Positions 20,542-32,059 of a stretch of 64,000 bases of DNA are shown here, piece after piece. Under the pieces are notes generated by a model that was not told the origin of the DNA, did no database searches, and worked only from the letters and a program-made list of their open reading frames with translations. The position numbers and the translations under genes were made by a program. The number at the start of each line of letters is the position of its first letter. Within the stretch, counting starts at the first letter, position 1. This DNA comes from Endotrypanum monterogeii (lineage: Eukaryota; Euglenozoa; Kinetoplastea; Trypanosomatida; Trypanosomatidae), in assembly GCA_000333855.2 (NCBI GenBank), contig CM007335.1:1-64000 (forward strand). The letters are read 5' to 3'.

Positions 20542-23500
20542 TTACGACAAGTATGTAAGGACTGTGGCCCACGGAAGCTCAGCATCGACAAGAGCATTGT
20601 GATAGACAGCGTAGACGTCAGCACCGTCTTGCGGAGAGTGGAGGCTGCGCAGTAAGTTCATCACGGTAGCTGTGTCCAATATATTCAGAGTGCACCAGCG
20701 GGAGTACATGAGGCGCAGCTGCCGAACACGGGTACTCTTGCGAAGTCTCACGCCCGTAACTGAGAGCGTGTGGTGCATGATGACCTCCATAGCGGCCATG
20801 GCCTGAAACAGCGGACCAGACCGATGCTTTAGAATGTCACTCACCAGCTCGTCAACCTCGGTGGCCGAGAGCAAGCTCGTGCCCCTCACTGAGATGGTCG
20901 AACACGCCAACAAAGCCCCGATTACTTTGGCCATCTGTACGAGCTGTGAGACAACGGAGCCGTTGCCGATCTCTGTAAGCGCGAGGTTCACCAGACTCGC
21001 TTTCCACGCCGCAGTACGCTCGCTGGCGTCAACACGTGAGCGGCGCAGCACCACGAACTCGGCATCGTCGGTCACCTTCTGGAACAGCATGCATTGGGAC
21101 AACGGGTCGTAGTGACCAACACTCGCGACTGACTCCATCAGCGGGCTCTGACGCGCTGGCGGAGTCGTTGGTGTGCGGCACCCAGATAAAGTCCCGGTGC
21201 CCAGTATGCCGCTCTCGGAGACGTTGCTTAGACTGAAAAAGTAGGGCAACAGGCGGAAGCGGCACTGGAGCGCCACGCGCAATGTCGCCTTCTCACACCT
21301 CCAGTCGGTAATCGTATTCAGAAGCGACACACCAATGGATAGAGCGCTCTTGACAAGAGTGACCATCTGTTCCGTGCCGTTCGTAGTCGTCAGGTCGTGC
21401 AGCATAACATTGAAGAGACCCAGGTGGAGTACGTTCTGCACCTCAGTGATATTCGGCAACGTGGACACCTCAGCAGCATAACAACGCTGAATCATGTGAC
21501 CTATGTTCTCAAACATGCGAGGACACTGGTGATACTCAGCTTTCTCGATATCAAAGCGAATCCACTCGATTATGGCGGACATCAAATCGTTAGGTCGGAA
21601 CGAGGGGCAGGAGGCGAGCAGTGCAGAAAGGAGCTCCGTTATGCGCTGTCGCTCGTGGAAACGAGAGGTGTCCGTCGTCACCTGCCGAAGCCACCATGTC
21701 AAACATAACACCTTGTTCTTGAGACTCATCTCCCCAATGCCGTGCAACACGGTCGCCTCCTCCCGGGGGTCGTTGAAGTTCTGCATGAGCTGCTGCGCGA
21801 CATCCTGGATGTTCACCACCTCTGTTACACCTGATGTTGAGGTGCGGCCACGAGAAAATAAGGGGTTTGATGAGGCCTCATTGAGGGAACGGGAGACGTG
21901 CGGCTCGTTCGACGGGCGAACAAAGGTGCAGGCTGGGGATTTCCGTTCCATTACGCTGTTCGGCCCAGAGGCACTATTGGGGGGGTGCAGCTGTGAGGGG
22001 GTCAGAGCGGCTGGCTTAGGGGGGACGTAAATACGCGAAAACGTGGGGCTGTTGCTGGCACTCGACGGGGATACCACGATGCTGTTAGAGAAACCGCCTG
22101 GGTCGCGGAGCACTACAGAAGCTGGGCGAGGCAGCCCAAAGTCAAAGCGCTGCGTTGTATTGTCCTCGCTTGGGGTCATGATGGAGGACTGCAGTAGGGA
22201 GTTGCTGGCTAGGCTGTCGACGTGCTTCATAGACGAGGAGCGATGCAGGTCATCGTACGAGTCCGCTTCACGCATCACCTTCTCATTGGTGATCCACCCC
22301 TGTTTCTTGTTTATGTCACTCAGATTCATCATCAAAAATCGGATGCGAGGGCGGGGATGCGAGGTCTCGACAGCCTTGGCCACACCGAGGTAGCGCGCCA
22401 GCATCAATGGACGGCATTCTTTGAGAATCGGACCGACCGTGCGGATCAGTGTGGAGAACACCTCATAAACGTAATCCTCGCGTTCCACAGGGTTGCTTGG
22501 ATCAAAGCCGCCAACGAGCAGTTTGAACATATTCTCCACCACGCTCTCTGTCACCAAGTTGATTTTAAAAAGTTCACCCATAAACTTAATGTTGCCGACG
22601 AGACGGTTCTTTAGTCGAGTACGCTTCATGTCCACCTCCTCCTCGCTGTAGGGCTTGCCGGTGGTGCGGTCGACTTTCTCGTCGGCCGTCAGCTCGATAG
22701 GGCGGTGGAACTCCTCGTCACAAGTGTGGAGCAGCTCCCGATTGATGCGGTTACAAAAGAGGCGGTCGCGCAGCGACACCTCCAACTCGCGCTCACTATC
22801 CTTCATCTCGCAAAGCTCACTGAAGAGTCGCGCGTAGAGCTCGCTGTACTCTGGCTCCTGCACGGCCTTGTCAAAGAACACTTTCACTACCTCGCGCAAC
22901 TCAGACTCATCCGCTTGACGCAGCGGCAGCTGCAGCAACTCCTGCAAGAGCTCGGTGAACTTCTGCGGAGTGATGCGGCTCAGCACGGACATGACTTTGT
23001 GGTGCACCTGCCGGACCGGCTTCGCACGTGTCCTACCCTTTAAGCCGGAGCCCAGCGCACCACGGCTGATGCCATCCTCAGAATTCAACACCTCGCTCAT
23101 GGACAGCTGCAAGTGCCTCGGTACCTTGAGTGTGGGCACCTCCAGGTACTGCTGTACACACCAGCGGAGTACGCCGTGAGGCGTGTGCGAAGCATCCTTC
23201 CGGACGGACATGAACATCCCCACCGGATAAACACGTGCTGCCGTCGCCACCTCAGTAATGGTGTGAAAGAAAGTGTGCACCGGAGTGGTGAGCGGGGAGA
23301 AAGGGCTACTCTGCGGACTTTGCGGCGACATATCCATCAGCGGTGCCACCACAGGTGCGATTTTTGGTTTTCGATCTGGTGACTGGCCTAGAGCGGTGGG
23401 GGGTGCGAGGACAAAGCGAGGGGGAGTCGGCTGCTTCTTCTCCGCATCAGCACCTGTAGGGTACCACGGGCGAGCCGTGGCCGTCAGTGTTTTTTTATGT

Positions 23501-23598
23501 GGGGGGAGACACTTAGCAAACTTAGGTGGACGGAAGACGGACTCGGTGCGGCGCTCCCTCTCGATGAGGGAGCGGGACAGCTGTGCTTCCATCAGCAT
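20542..23598 (-). CDS. EIF4G1: Translation initiation factor eIF4G1-like, MIF4G domain
   Basis: A 1018-residue protein with ATG at 23598 (a second Met is codon 3). Residues 1-190 are Pro/Ser-rich and disordered, with RPPKF and repeated SP steps. The MIF4G HEAT domain spans about 195-430: it contains [34 protein letters not shown] and [20 protein letters not shown], the last being the classic MIF4G helix that contacts eIF4A. A Ser/Thr/Pro-rich linker (about 430-605) leads to a second all-helical region up to the C-terminus. Family members bridge the cap-binding eIF4E and the eIF4A helicase. Trypanosomatids have five eIF4G paralogues; assignment to eIF4G1 rests on the two-part helical layout and on remembered gene order (eIF4G1 near HslU on Leishmania chromosome 15). 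A clear YxxxxL-phi eIF4E site was not found. A short 5' UTR is suggested by CTTTTCTGTCCAG just upstream. Confidence 0.85.
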   Translation of the reverse strand: MLMEAQLSRSLIERERRTESVFRPPKFAKCLPPHKKTLTATARPWYPTGADAEKKQPTPPRFVLAPPTALGQSPDRKPKIAPVVAPLMDMSPQSPQSSPFSPLTTPVHTFFHTITEVATAARVYPVGMFMSVRKDASHTPHGVLRWCVQQYLEVPTLKVPRHLQLSMSEVLNSEDGISRGALGSGLKGRTRAKPVRQVHHKVMSVLSRITPQKFTELLQELLQLPLRQADESELREVVKVFFDKAVQEPEYSELYARLFSELCEMKDSERELEVSLRDRLFCNRINRELLHTCDEEFHRPIELTADEKVDRTTGKPYSEEEVDMKRTRLKNRLVGNIKFMGELFKINLVTESVVENMFKLLVGGFDPSNPVEREDYVYEVFSTLIRTVGPILKECRPLMLARYLGVAKAVETSHPRPRIRFLMMNLSDINKKQGWITNEKVMREADSYDDLHRSSSMKHVDSLASNSLLQSSIMTPSEDNTTQRFDFGLPRPASVVLRDPGGFSNSIVVSPSSASNSPTFSRIYVPPKPAALTPSQLHPPNSASGPNSVMERKSPACTFVRPSNEPHVSRSLNEASSNPLFSRGRTSTSGVTEVVNIQDVAQQLMQNFNDPREEATVLHGIGEMSLKNKVLCLTWWLRQVTTDTSRFHERQRITELLSALLASCPSFRPNDLMSAIIEWIRFDIEKAEYHQCPRMFENIGHMIQRCYAAEVSTLPNITEVQNVLHLGLFNVMLHDLTTTNGTEQMVTLVKSALSIGVSLLNTITDWRCEKATLRVALQCRFRLLPYFFSLSNVSESGILGTGTLSGCRTPTTPPARQSPLMESVASVGHYDPLSQCMLFQKVTDDAEFVVLRRSRVDASERTAAWKASLVNLALTEIGNGSVVSQLVQMAKVIGALLACSTISVRGTSLLSATEVDELVSDILKHRSGPLFQAMAAMEVIMHHTLSVTGVRLRKSTRVRQLRLMYSRWCTLNILDTATVMNLLRSLHSPQDGADVYAVYHNALVDAELPWATVLTYLS

Positions 23599-24308
23599 CT
23601 TCTAGTGATCTGGACAGAAAAGATGTAATAAACGTGGGCAAAAGGCAAAATAGAGAGTACGTAGGGGCTAATATGAAGACACGCCCGAACAGGGATGGCA
23701 ATCAAGAAAAATCAGCTGAGCAGTAGTAGACAGGGAATGAGGGTAGAGAATGGAATACAAGCTGTGTACGGAATGTCCGTTGCCTCGCTTCTGGAAAAAC
23801 GAGGCGCTAAGGAAAGAAGGCAAAGACTTGCGGTAGCAAAAAAAAAAAAACGCTGTCCGCTGAACAAAGGAAACCAAGGAGCTCCCGAACAAATGACCAA
23901 CTGGGCGCACGCAACTAACTGCGAAGGCACAGCTACCGCCAACAGCGATAAGGACACGGCATCTCTGTGTGTGTGTTTGTGTGTGGAGGCGCGAATGCAA
24001 GGGGCTGACTCACATCCGTTACTGAATTTCCCTTGGCGCCTGCACCAAACCTTTTGCTTTGCAGTTTCAGCGAATAGGTACCAGGTGCCAGCGGGGACGC
24101 CTCATCCCTCATTACCAGCAGAAAGAAGGGATCGTGTGGTGGGGGGGGGGGGGGGAAGCCCCTCACAGACACCGCAAAGGAGCGGCGGAAAAAAAAAGAA
24201 TTAACGACTCCCCCTTTCCACCCCTGCTGATCCATGCGACTTTGCATTTGTTATACACATTCCAAAAAAAAAATTTGAGATGGCACCCAGACAGCCACAC
24301 TCGGTGCG
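23599..24308. other. Intergenic spacer, no gene seen
   Basis: Contains a 12-A run at about 23840, a run of about 16 G at 24139-24154 and short A-runs. It carries the 5' UTR of the eIF4G1-like gene and the 3' UTR of the next gene. Confidence 0.45.
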
Positions 24309-25970
24309 TTAGACATCGGATTCGCTATTAGAAATATCCTCTAGCGCCGGTACCGAACGGAGTACGAGTGGTGAAGACTCATGCAGAGACAGAAGGTCCT
24401 CTGCGCGGGCACAGGTGGAGCTCATCAGGTGATGTAGACCCTCAAGCGGATCCGCAGGCGGTGGTGGGAGGGCGCCGCCCAGACCCGCCTCCCTCGCCTT
24501 GGCTTCTTCCTCGCGGGCGAGCTCAAGCAGACGTTGAACATCCGCTTCCTCGACGATAGGTGCGGTGGGCTGTGCCCAGGACGGCCTTAGTGCTGCGATA
24601 GAGGGAGGCAAGTCATCAGCAGGGGCTACGGCTAACTCCTCGGCTCGTCGCTGGAGCGCACGGAGGCGCTCATTGACAGAGCGCCGCTGCCTCGCTATTT
24701 TTTCTTGCTCCCGCACCTGGAGCATGTAGGCGTTTCCGAGATCCACAGCTGTCTTGGCAACATTGGGCACCTCATGCGCGTCGTCGTCAAGGTGCTCCAA
24801 GACGTAATCAGACACTTCCGCACCGCGGATAGCTGCATAACGCTGCACCTTCGTCTCCAGTATGCGAAGACGTTGCGTCATTTCCTCGCCAAGCACAAAA
24901 GGATTGGTCGTCATCGCAGCGACCGTGGACTGGGCAAGCAATTCCTGGACGCGGGCCTCCTCGCCGCTCGTCAAGCTCGCCTGTGGGTGCACAGGAATCG
25001 ATGGTGGTCTGTCTGTAGAGAGCTGTGTTGAGTGCGAGGGTCGCGTCAGGGGGACGGAGGTGGAGAGGCGGTTCTGCTGGCGCACTCGTGCGTTAAGAGG
25101 CAATGCCGACCGCTTCGAGCCCACCGGCTTTGACGGGAAAGGGCGTCGCCCAGACCGGCCTCCTCGGCTTACCTCTGACAGCGTTGCCTCGCTTGAAGGC
25201 TGAGTGACAGTAGACTCAGAGACTCCTTGGGCCTCTGTGGGCTCCTCTCTAGAGACTGCACGGTGTGCAACATCACTTGCTGTCACCTGAACCGCACCAC
25301 GCTCGTCGACGGGTAGAGAAACTCTATCCTCCAGCTCGTCGTCATCGATGGGTACTTCCACGTGACCAGAGGCCCCAATGCGGATCTCGTAGGTGCGTCC
25401 CTCGTTGTCAACTGCCGTAATAAATGTATCGATCTCCCTCTGCAAAGCGGCCATGTGCGCCTCGATGTCCGTTGCCGTCGTCGGCGCCGGGACGTTCGTC
25501 CGTTCGACAGAGGAAGTCTGGCAATCGTCATTGGTCCCGACTTGTGCACCGGAGCTGGTAGAGAGGTAGCGAAGCACATCCGCGTCTGCTATGCGACGAA
25601 TGTCCTCCACCGAAAACTCTGCACAAAGGCCATTTTTGGAGAGATTTACCGTCCTCTGCAAGGCGGTTTCGGCCTTGGCGACGGAAGAGAGAGGCATGCG
25701 CACCGGCCCCGCGGCTGACGCAGCATTACCCAAACGACCCCCGGCAGCAGGCGCGACATCCCATTCCTCGCCGCAGCTGACGAATGACAGACTCGAGGAG
25801 GAGAGCGACGACGCCGGCGATGTCCCTGAGAGGTGCGGATCTTGTATATTGAGTCGAGACACGATGACATCTCGCTGCACTCGCGGTACGCGATACGTAC
25901 CCGTATTATCACCGACTTCTGTGATGGTCACCTCTGCAGGCGGCGAGGTCGTCTGGGGTCGCTCACTCAT
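24309..25970 (-). CDS. Conserved-looking hypothetical protein with C-terminal coiled coil
   Basis: A 553-residue protein starting at the ATG at 25970. This start is chosen because a strong spliced-leader acceptor lies at 26043, so the in-frame upstream ATG near 26360 would not be in the mRNA, and the sequence before 25970 translates to a Cys/Ser/Leu-rich string unlike the rest. The N-terminal 330 residues are Ser/Thr/Pro/Glu-rich and probably disordered, with an acidic patch around DDDELEDR. The last 220 residues are helical and charged: EARVQELLAQS, ETKVQRYAAIRGAEV, VREQEKIARQRRSVNERLRALQRRAEEL and LLELAREEEAKAREAG point to coiled coil. The tail ends in acidic SNSESDV. I do not recognise a family; a scaffold or cytoskeletal role is possible but unproven. 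Confidence 0.75.
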   Translation of the reverse strand: MSERPQTTSPPAEVTITEVGDNTGTYRVPRVQRDVIVSRLNIQDPHLSGTSPASSLSSSSLSFVSCGEEWDVAPAAGGRLGNAASAAGPVRMPLSSVAKAETALQRTVNLSKNGLCAEFSVEDIRRIADADVLRYLSTSSGAQVGTNDDCQTSSVERTNVPAPTTATDIEAHMAALQREIDTFITAVDNEGRTYEIRIGASGHVEVPIDDDELEDRVSLPVDERGAVQVTASDVAHRAVSREEPTEAQGVSESTVTQPSSEATLSEVSRGGRSGRRPFPSKPVGSKRSALPLNARVRQQNRLSTSVPLTRPSHSTQLSTDRPPSIPVHPQASLTSGEEARVQELLAQSTVAAMTTNPFVLGEEMTQRLRILETKVQRYAAIRGAEVSDYVLEHLDDDAHEVPNVAKTAVDLGNAYMLQVREQEKIARQRRSVNERLRALQRRAEELAVAPADDLPPSIAALRPSWAQPTAPIVEEADVQRLLELAREEEAKAREAGLGGALPPPPADPLEGLHHLMSSTCARAEDLLSLHESSPLVLRSVPALEDISNSESDV

Positions 25971-27067
25971 GATCTCGACGGAGTGGGAGGCGGTGAAGGT
26001 AGGCAATTCTACACAGACGCCGCACACGACCAGCAAAAGTCGCTGAGAGGGGAAGAGGCAGAAGGAAATATAAAAATACGCGTGGCTGGGTCGAGGGACG
26101 CCAAGCAAAAGTGGCGCGCAAGAGGTCGAAGCAACAACGAATGCGGTCACCCACCTGCAGCCACTAGCAGCAGGGAAAAGTGAGCAGCGAGCAGATGGGG
26201 CTGAAAAATGTGAGTTGGTCACTCCACATGGAACGCCATATTGACGCAGCTGGGGTAAACATGGCAGAGTGCAGAGGTGTGTCAAGGAGTGTCGCGATTG
26301 AAGCGATGTATCCAGCAAAGAAGATAAGGGAAAGATGGGCTGAGAGGGGCGCGCCATATCCGGCTCGACGCGCGGCACATGAGTCCAAGAAAAACGAAAC
26401 AGCACGTATGGAGACACGCGGCGCTTTGCGGCATTAGAAAAGAGCAGAGAAAAGACACAAGCACAGGAAGGCGCAACGCATGCACACACACAAACACACA
26501 CACACCACCCCTCACGCGCCGTTGAGACCACCACCGGCCTTTATCACGGACCAGTTTCAAAAGGTATATGACATCATTGTCGATTGTGATCTAGTCGCTG
26601 TTTTGTCGGTTAATGTGGAGAAGAGTCGTCATACGTGCAGAGAACGCAGCGTCTGAAATACAAAACATGTATCCAAGGTGAATGCGGAAACCCCTCACCA
26701 CACAAGTACGCGAAGCATAAAAAAAGGGGCAACGCCAAGAAAACGGGCTCTGTTTTTGTCTGCCCAACACCCACACAGCACACTACCTCCCCACCACTAC
26801 CACCTCCAGCAGCGACTTCTCGGGGTCATAGTTCAAGGAGAGTGAGGAAAGTATCGATAACCGGCAGGAGGAAGGGCGAGGTACCGGAAGAAAAGACTCG
26901 AGACGAAGAAGGAAGCCTCTACAGCCCGTACACGCGTATTACCAAGCAGTGGATCCCACCCTCACATGTCTGTGCAGAGAGAGCGGAAGTTCTCTCTGCC
27001 GCCTGTCGAGACCCCACGCACAAGGAGACAAACAAACTGGGAAGAGCGCGACTGGCGAGGGTCGACC
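25971..27067. other. Intergenic spacer, no further gene
   Basis: Includes the 5' UTR described above and a short (CA)n at about 26480-26506. Frames on both strands are low-complexity. Confidence 0.4.
26043..26062 (-). promoter_or_regulatory. Spliced-leader acceptor deciding the start at 25970
   Basis: The minus strand reads CTGCCTCTTCCCCTCTC then AG at plus 26043-26044, about 72 bases before the ATG. Confidence 0.6.
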
Positions 27068-28027
27068 TTATTGCCTCTTGCTGGAGTGTGCGGGCGTGGT
27101 TCGGACTGCATCCTCTTCCTTAAAGACTGGTGAAGAGCCTGTGTACCAGTCACACATACCGGTATGATCCAGCGCTGCCTCCTGGAGCTGTCTCACACTG
27201 TCGTGATGCGTATCGTGGATCGTGACCTTATACGAGACGGAAGGCGCGCTTCCATCTAGGTCCGCCTCCGTGGAGAGCAAATCAGCGAGAGAGTCGGCCG
27301 ATATGATCTCGTCGCCCTCAGCGGCACCATTGGATGCGTCACCGGCCGACTCGGTGAAGCGCTCCACAGTGGCAGCAAACGACTCACCCGCTCGGGCCTT
27401 CTCTCGCTGCTCCTTCGCCAACAACGTCACTTGATGCGGAGTTAGCTGCTCCTTCTGCAGCTGTGTAAGCACCCCCATTATGACGGTTGCCTCACGCATG
27501 GAAATGTATCTGCCAGACAGCTTTGCCTCCTCGGCCTGGATAGCAGCTACACGCTTCTTTACGGTGAGGTCATCGTAGAAGATCTGCAGAACTCGCTTGA
27601 TGGCTACCGAGTGCGCCACACCTTTGCGCTTCAGCTCGTAATAATGCCGTTCCATTCGATCGAGCGGCTTACGTATCCAGAACACGTTGTAATAGCGCAT
27701 TCCTTCTGATGCTAAGAGGCGGCTTTTGCGCGCTAGCTCGTCGCGCAGCTCAATACGCTCGGCGGAGAGGCGATCGGTGTCATCTTGTGTAGGCTCGGCT
27801 GCGTTGGCTGGGTTGAGCGTCCTCTCCTGCTGAAAATTGTGGTTGATGGGCGGGAACATGCGAAAGTGATTGTACCACTCTGGGGGGATATAAAATCCAG
27901 TGCCCGCCAGCCTCCCCATTCGCTTCAGGTGCTCCCACGGCTCATATTTTTCGTTCCACGTGTCGAAGCGCGGCGCCACGCCGGTGTTTTTGGGAATCTT
28001 GTACAAGCACAGGGACGAGGACCGCAT
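27068..28027 (-). CDS. Probable mitochondrial protein, possibly a mitoribosomal subunit
   Basis: A 319-residue protein from the ATG at 28027. The first 15 residues (MRSSSLCLYKIPKNT) are basic, Ser-rich and lack acidic residues, like a trypanosomatid mitochondrial presequence. The next part has many aromatic and Pro residues (WNEKYEPWEHLKRMG, GFYIPPEWYNHFRMFPP), the style of kinetoplastid mitoribosomal and RNA-processing proteins. Residues about 95-215 are helical and basic, including MRYYNVFWIRKPLDRMERHY and VAIKRVLQIFYDD. The C-terminal 100 residues are acidic and Ser-rich. No enzyme motif is visible. Lying between eIF4G1 and HslU, it should correspond to Tb927.5.1510 if synteny holds. The mitoribosomal label is inference; it could be another mitochondrial-matrix protein. 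Confidence 0.7.
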   Translation of the reverse strand: MRSSSLCLYKIPKNTGVAPRFDTWNEKYEPWEHLKRMGRLAGTGFYIPPEWYNHFRMFPPINHNFQQERTLNPANAAEPTQDDTDRLSAERIELRDELARKSRLLASEGMRYYNVFWIRKPLDRMERHYYELKRKGVAHSVAIKRVLQIFYDDLTVKKRVAAIQAEEAKLSGRYISMREATVIMGVLTQLQKEQLTPHQVTLLAKEQREKARAGESFAATVERFTESAGDASNGAAEGDEIISADSLADLLSTEADLDGSAPSVSYKVTIHDTHHDSVRQLQEAALDHTGMCDWYTGSSPVFKEEDAVRTTPAHSSKRQ

Positions 28028-28145
28028 GATTAACTGTGCCACAGGAATAGGGAAAGGGTGAGTGGACCAGGTGGGTATGACCCAGCGAGTAGTACAAAAA
28101 GCAAGTAGGAGAGAGGTAACGAATGTGTTTCCTACTGGCACGAAG

Positions 28146-28185
<40 letters not shown>

Positions 28186-29804
28186 CCGCTGTCACTAGCT
28201 ACTTCCTCGACAAGCTGTGCCTAGATAGCAAGAAAGACTGGAGTGTGGAGAGTGCGAAAGGGTAGTAGCAAATCAAGAGCTGTGGACTGCCCGGTGCTGC
28301 AAGAGGAGAGCCGGGACGAACAAACGGGAATGGTGCTGAGACAACTGTCCACCTTACGCACTACCCCCTTGAACTAAAAACCAAAGGAACTTAGAGAAAA
28401 TCGGGAAGATATCCAGATGAGGCAAAAAAAATTGGAAAACAAAAGACCGAAAAGAGATGCGATCGCTGTGTTGTTGCTTTTGTTGATGTTAATGAGAGCA
28501 CCAAGGCACAAAAAAAAAAAAAATGGAGTCCCTTCTTATGTCGACAAGCGTAACAAATGCGCTAGTGTTTCGGTGGTGTGTATTGAAGGGAGAGCGGAGA
28601 CTCCTGAAGTGGAAAAAAAAAAGAAGAAGGAGGAAATGCAGAAACGGTCTACGGAAATATTAGCAGCGGATACCTAACCAGATGGTCGTAGTGCGGGAGT
28701 TTTGTCGGACAAAAATGTAGGGAGATGCCGATGACGCTGTGTGTGCGTGGGTGTGCCTATGTCCTTGTGATGAGTCCGTGGGAAGCTGTGCATATCGGCT
28801 AAACGCGCCACCCACGCGCTGAGCTTTATCACACCACAGAGAAACAAACCTGCGTTCTGCCCTCAGGGGAGGGGGTGAGGGGATTTTGTAGTCGGGAGTT
28901 GGGGAGAAGAAGTAAGCGCCCTCCTCCTCCTCCTTTCCCTTTTTCTGTCAACTGCAGCGCTGTTGTTTGTGTCTACTAGCTTTCTTTCTAGAGTCTTTTC
29001 TTCTCTTAGCCAACACCATAAAGACCAGGAAAAATGTTCACCTCCGGTGAAGATGCGGGGAAAGTGAGGAGCACAACGGGGGGAGGGAACAAGGGGGGTC
29101 ACCTCACCCACCTCTTGTGTCTCTCGCTTCTCCGCCTCAGCCCCCCCATCATGCAAGAGCACCTTCGCGCACGCTCCCAGGCAGTAGCTGCACTGTAGCG
29201 CCGTGGAGACGTGAGTAGATCCACGTGGACAGAATCACTCAAGAATGGCAAGCTGCGCCTTTGAGGTGAAGTGATCGACGAGCTCCTCCTTCCTCCATCC
29301 TCCTCCCTCCCCGCCCCTCCCTCGCAGCATATCAGCGGATAGGAACCAACGCCGCAACAACACAAAAGTTTCACAAGAGAGAAAAAAAAAACGATGAAAA
29401 CAAACCAGCGGAGCGCGAGGGAGGCCGCAAAGTGAAGAGGAGGACGCTGTTTGGGACACTGGCGGAATACGGCAGGAGAAAGCAAGACACCAAAAAACCA
29501 AAGAAGTCGCCTGCAAAGGAAAGGAGGGGTGCGCTAGGCCAGTGCAGCATGCAACTCAACCGTCACCTTAACACGACTACGCTTTTTCTGGAGAGGATTC
29601 CCTGGAGGCTATTATGCCCTACCCACCATTGTCGTCACCACCACTACCTCGTCGAGTTGCAGTTATTATAGGAGCAGCCCTGACTCAGCATTGCTCATGT
29701 GCACCAAGCGCCACCCCAGCATGCCTCCCCGCACAAAAATTTTATCGGACCACACCATGTACATGCGAACAGGTGAGGGAACGAAAGATGAGAAATCATT
29801 TCGA

Positions 29805-29841
<37 letters not shown>

Positions 29842-29892
29842 GTATACATACATGTACATATATACAAACACGCCAAGGCCACCGCCCCCACC
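28028..29892. other. Intergenic spacer, no gene seen
   Basis: Holds (CA)n at about 28149-28181 just before the mitochondrial-protein gene, poly-A runs, and (CA)n at 29807-29839 close to the HslU stop. Confidence 0.45.
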
Positions 29893-31332
29893 CTACAAAA
29901 TAAACTTCTTGATATCCACCTTTTTGACCATTTTGTCTACTGCCTTCTTGACATAGGCAGCATCAATGATAAATCTCTCGTTTCTCCGCTCCGGCCCCTC
30001 AAAACTGATTTCCTCCACAACTTTTTCCGTAATTGTGATGAGACGGCGTGCACCGATGTTCTGTACGGTTGCGTTGATGTGGGCAGCGATGCTTGCAATC
30101 TCCCAGAGTGCATCATCTTCAAAGACAAGGTCAACGCCTTCAGTAGCCATCATCGCCTTGTGCTGCGCAATGAGATTGAAGCGAGGCTCGGTTATGATGC
30201 GGTGAAAATCCTCTTTGGTGAGCTGCTGCAGCTCGACACGGATAGGCAGACGGCCTTGGAGCTCTGCCAGCATGTCGGAGGGTTTGACACTGTGGAAGGC
30301 GCCGCTGCAAATGAAGAGAATTTTATCTGTCTTTACCTGCACGTTGAATTTGGTGGATACGGTCGTGCCCTCCACCAACGGCAGCAAATCCTGTTGAACA
30401 CCTTCAGCAGAGGCCTGATGACCCTTGTACCCTCCTGCAGCTGTCACGATCTTGTCGATCTCGTCGATGACGACGATGCCATCTTCTTCGCAGGCACGCA
30501 GTGCCTCCGCTGTGACGTCCTCCGTATCCATCATCTTGTCCAACTCCTCCTGCAGCACTGCCGGAAAGGCGTCTTTGATCTTCATCACTTTTTTAACGGT
30601 CTGCTGGCGCTGCCCGCCCATCATGGAGGGAATGTCGAGGGAGATGAAGACACCTTCGCCCGCGGCCGTCTTTGGCTTCTCTTTCTTCTCCTGCAGCTCC
30701 ACCATAACCTCTATATCGTCCAGTGCGCCACTGCGCAGGTGCTCACGAAATCCATCCGAGACACCAGCCAAGGATTTGAGAATGCGGTCTTCCGCTTTCA
30801 CTCTTGCCTCCTCCTCGTGTTGGCGACGGATGTTCTGCTTTGTTTGCGACAAAGCGGCCTTGTAGAGGTCCTCAACGATACTCTCCACATCGCGGCCGTG
30901 GAACCCGACCTCCGTGAACTTGGTGGCCTCCACCTTCACAAAGGGAGCATCTACAAGCTTCGCAAGGCGGCGCGCGATCTCCGTCTTCCCCACGCCGGTG
31001 GGACCAATCATCAAAATATTCTTGGGTGCAATCTCCTCACGAATGTCGCTTGGTACCTGGTGGCGGCGCCAGCGATTGCGCAGCGCCACAGACACAGCCT
31101 TCTTGGCCTCGCTCTGACCCACAATAAAGCGATCCAGCTCCTTCATCAATTCACGCGGACGCATATCGCGAATGAGTGTCTTAGAGCCCGGGTCACTGGA
31201 GGGTGCGGTCGGTGCAGGTGCAGCCGCAGGGGCAGCAGCTGTGCTGCAGCATCTCACGGCTGTGAGCAGCATTTGCGAAGACGCAGCAACTGCCCCAGCA
31301 GGGCGGCTGGGTAGGGAAAGTGCGCGGTGCAT
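29893..31332 (-). CDS. HslU1: HslU, ATPase subunit of the mitochondrial HslVU protease
   Basis: A 479-residue AAA+ protein from the ATG at 31332. Residues 1-55 are rich in Ala, Ser, Pro and Arg with few acidic residues, a mitochondrial presequence. The core begins MRPRELMKELDRFIVGQSEAKKAVSVALRNR, near-identical in pattern to bacterial HslU. Walker A is GPTGVGKT (110-117); Walker B is VVIDEIDKI. The I-domain lies between, with charged coiled sequence. The C-terminus ends KKFIL, matching the conserved HslU tail that docks into HslV. HslU unfolds substrates for the HslV peptidase; in trypanosomes this complex acts in the mitochondrion on kinetoplast DNA maintenance. The pore loop reads GFHG (143-146) where E. 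coli has GYVG. Trypanosomatids have two HslU paralogues; assignment to HslU1 comes only from gene order. Confidence 0.95.
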   Translation of the reverse strand: MHRALSLPSRPAGAVAASSQMLLTAVRCCSTAAAPAAAPAPTAPSSDPGSKTLIRDMRPRELMKELDRFIVGQSEAKKAVSVALRNRWRRHQVPSDIREEIAPKNILMIGPTGVGKTEIARRLAKLVDAPFVKVEATKFTEVGFHGRDVESIVEDLYKAALSQTKQNIRRQHEEEARVKAEDRILKSLAGVSDGFREHLRSGALDDIEVMVELQEKKEKPKTAAGEGVFISLDIPSMMGGQRQQTVKKVMKIKDAFPAVLQEELDKMMDTEDVTAEALRACEEDGIVVIDEIDKIVTAAGGYKGHQASAEGVQQDLLPLVEGTTVSTKFNVQVKTDKILFICSGAFHSVKPSDMLAELQGRLPIRVELQQLTKEDFHRIITEPRFNLIAQHKAMMATEGVDLVFEDDALWEIASIAAHINATVQNIGARRLITITEKVVEEISFEGPERRNERFIIDAAYVKKAVDKMVKKVDIKKFIL

Positions 31333-31369
31333 CTTGCCCGATGAAGCAAGTTGATGTTTCGAATGTCTC

Positions 31370-31402
31370 CTTCCGAATGATAAAAGAGAGGGGGGGAAAA
31401 AG
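31370..31402 (-). promoter_or_regulatory. Spliced-leader acceptor region of HslU
   Basis: The minus strand has a long pyrimidine tract (CTTTTTCCCCCCCTCTCTTTT) at about 31383-31402, and the first downstream AG falls at plus 31370-31371, 38 bases before the ATG. Confidence 0.5.
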
Positions 31403-32018
31403 ATGACGTGTCCGGTGAATAACCACTTCGTCCACTTCTCGCGGGTGTCTGGAGAGTGGAAAGGGAAAAGGGATAGCGCGCCAGTGGGTGGGGTACTGGT
31501 GTCGGTAATGCAAGGGTAACGGAAAATGGTGACGGAGGTGCGCGAAAGGGATCCCAAATCAAAATTTGTAAAAAAAAACAATCTCTATCGAACACAAACA
31601 AAGAGGGGGGAGCAGGTAAAGCGCGAACACGAGAAAGTGGGAAAAGTGGGGGAGGGGAAAAGGAGGAGGAGGGAGGGAGGGAGGGAGGGAAGGAAGGCAA
31701 GGACAAATGGGGCCCAGCCAGCTCGACCAGCAGAGAAGAGGTATGTTTTCTGAGCTCCTGTCCAGCAACGTGTGCTTCAAAAACAGGGGCACGCGCAGGC
31801 ACACCGACACTTACAGGAGCACTAACCAAGACGATGCCCCGATCAGGATGAGCAAGGATACGTGCGCGTCTGCGGAGAGAAGGGAATACGTATGACTGAA
31901 CTGATGTGTGCCCAAGGAAGGAAGGAAAAAATTATATATGTAGCCACAACAGCAGTAGCAGATGCGCCAGACGACGAGAAAAAAAACGAAGAAAGCACCT
32001 GAAACGTGTTTGACCTCG

Positions 32019-32059
<41 letters not shown>

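Noticed and set aside
26360..28195. Non-ATG or upstream extensions of minus-strand genes
   Set aside because: Open in-frame stretches before the chosen ATGs (also before HslU, the large CCCH gene and the 191-residue protein) begin at GTG/TTG or translate to repeat-derived strings, and splice acceptor signals lie inside several of them.
29614..31314. Plus-strand frame of 566 codons
   Set aside because: It lies antisense to HslU, whose family motifs are unmistakable; it is a shadow of that gene.
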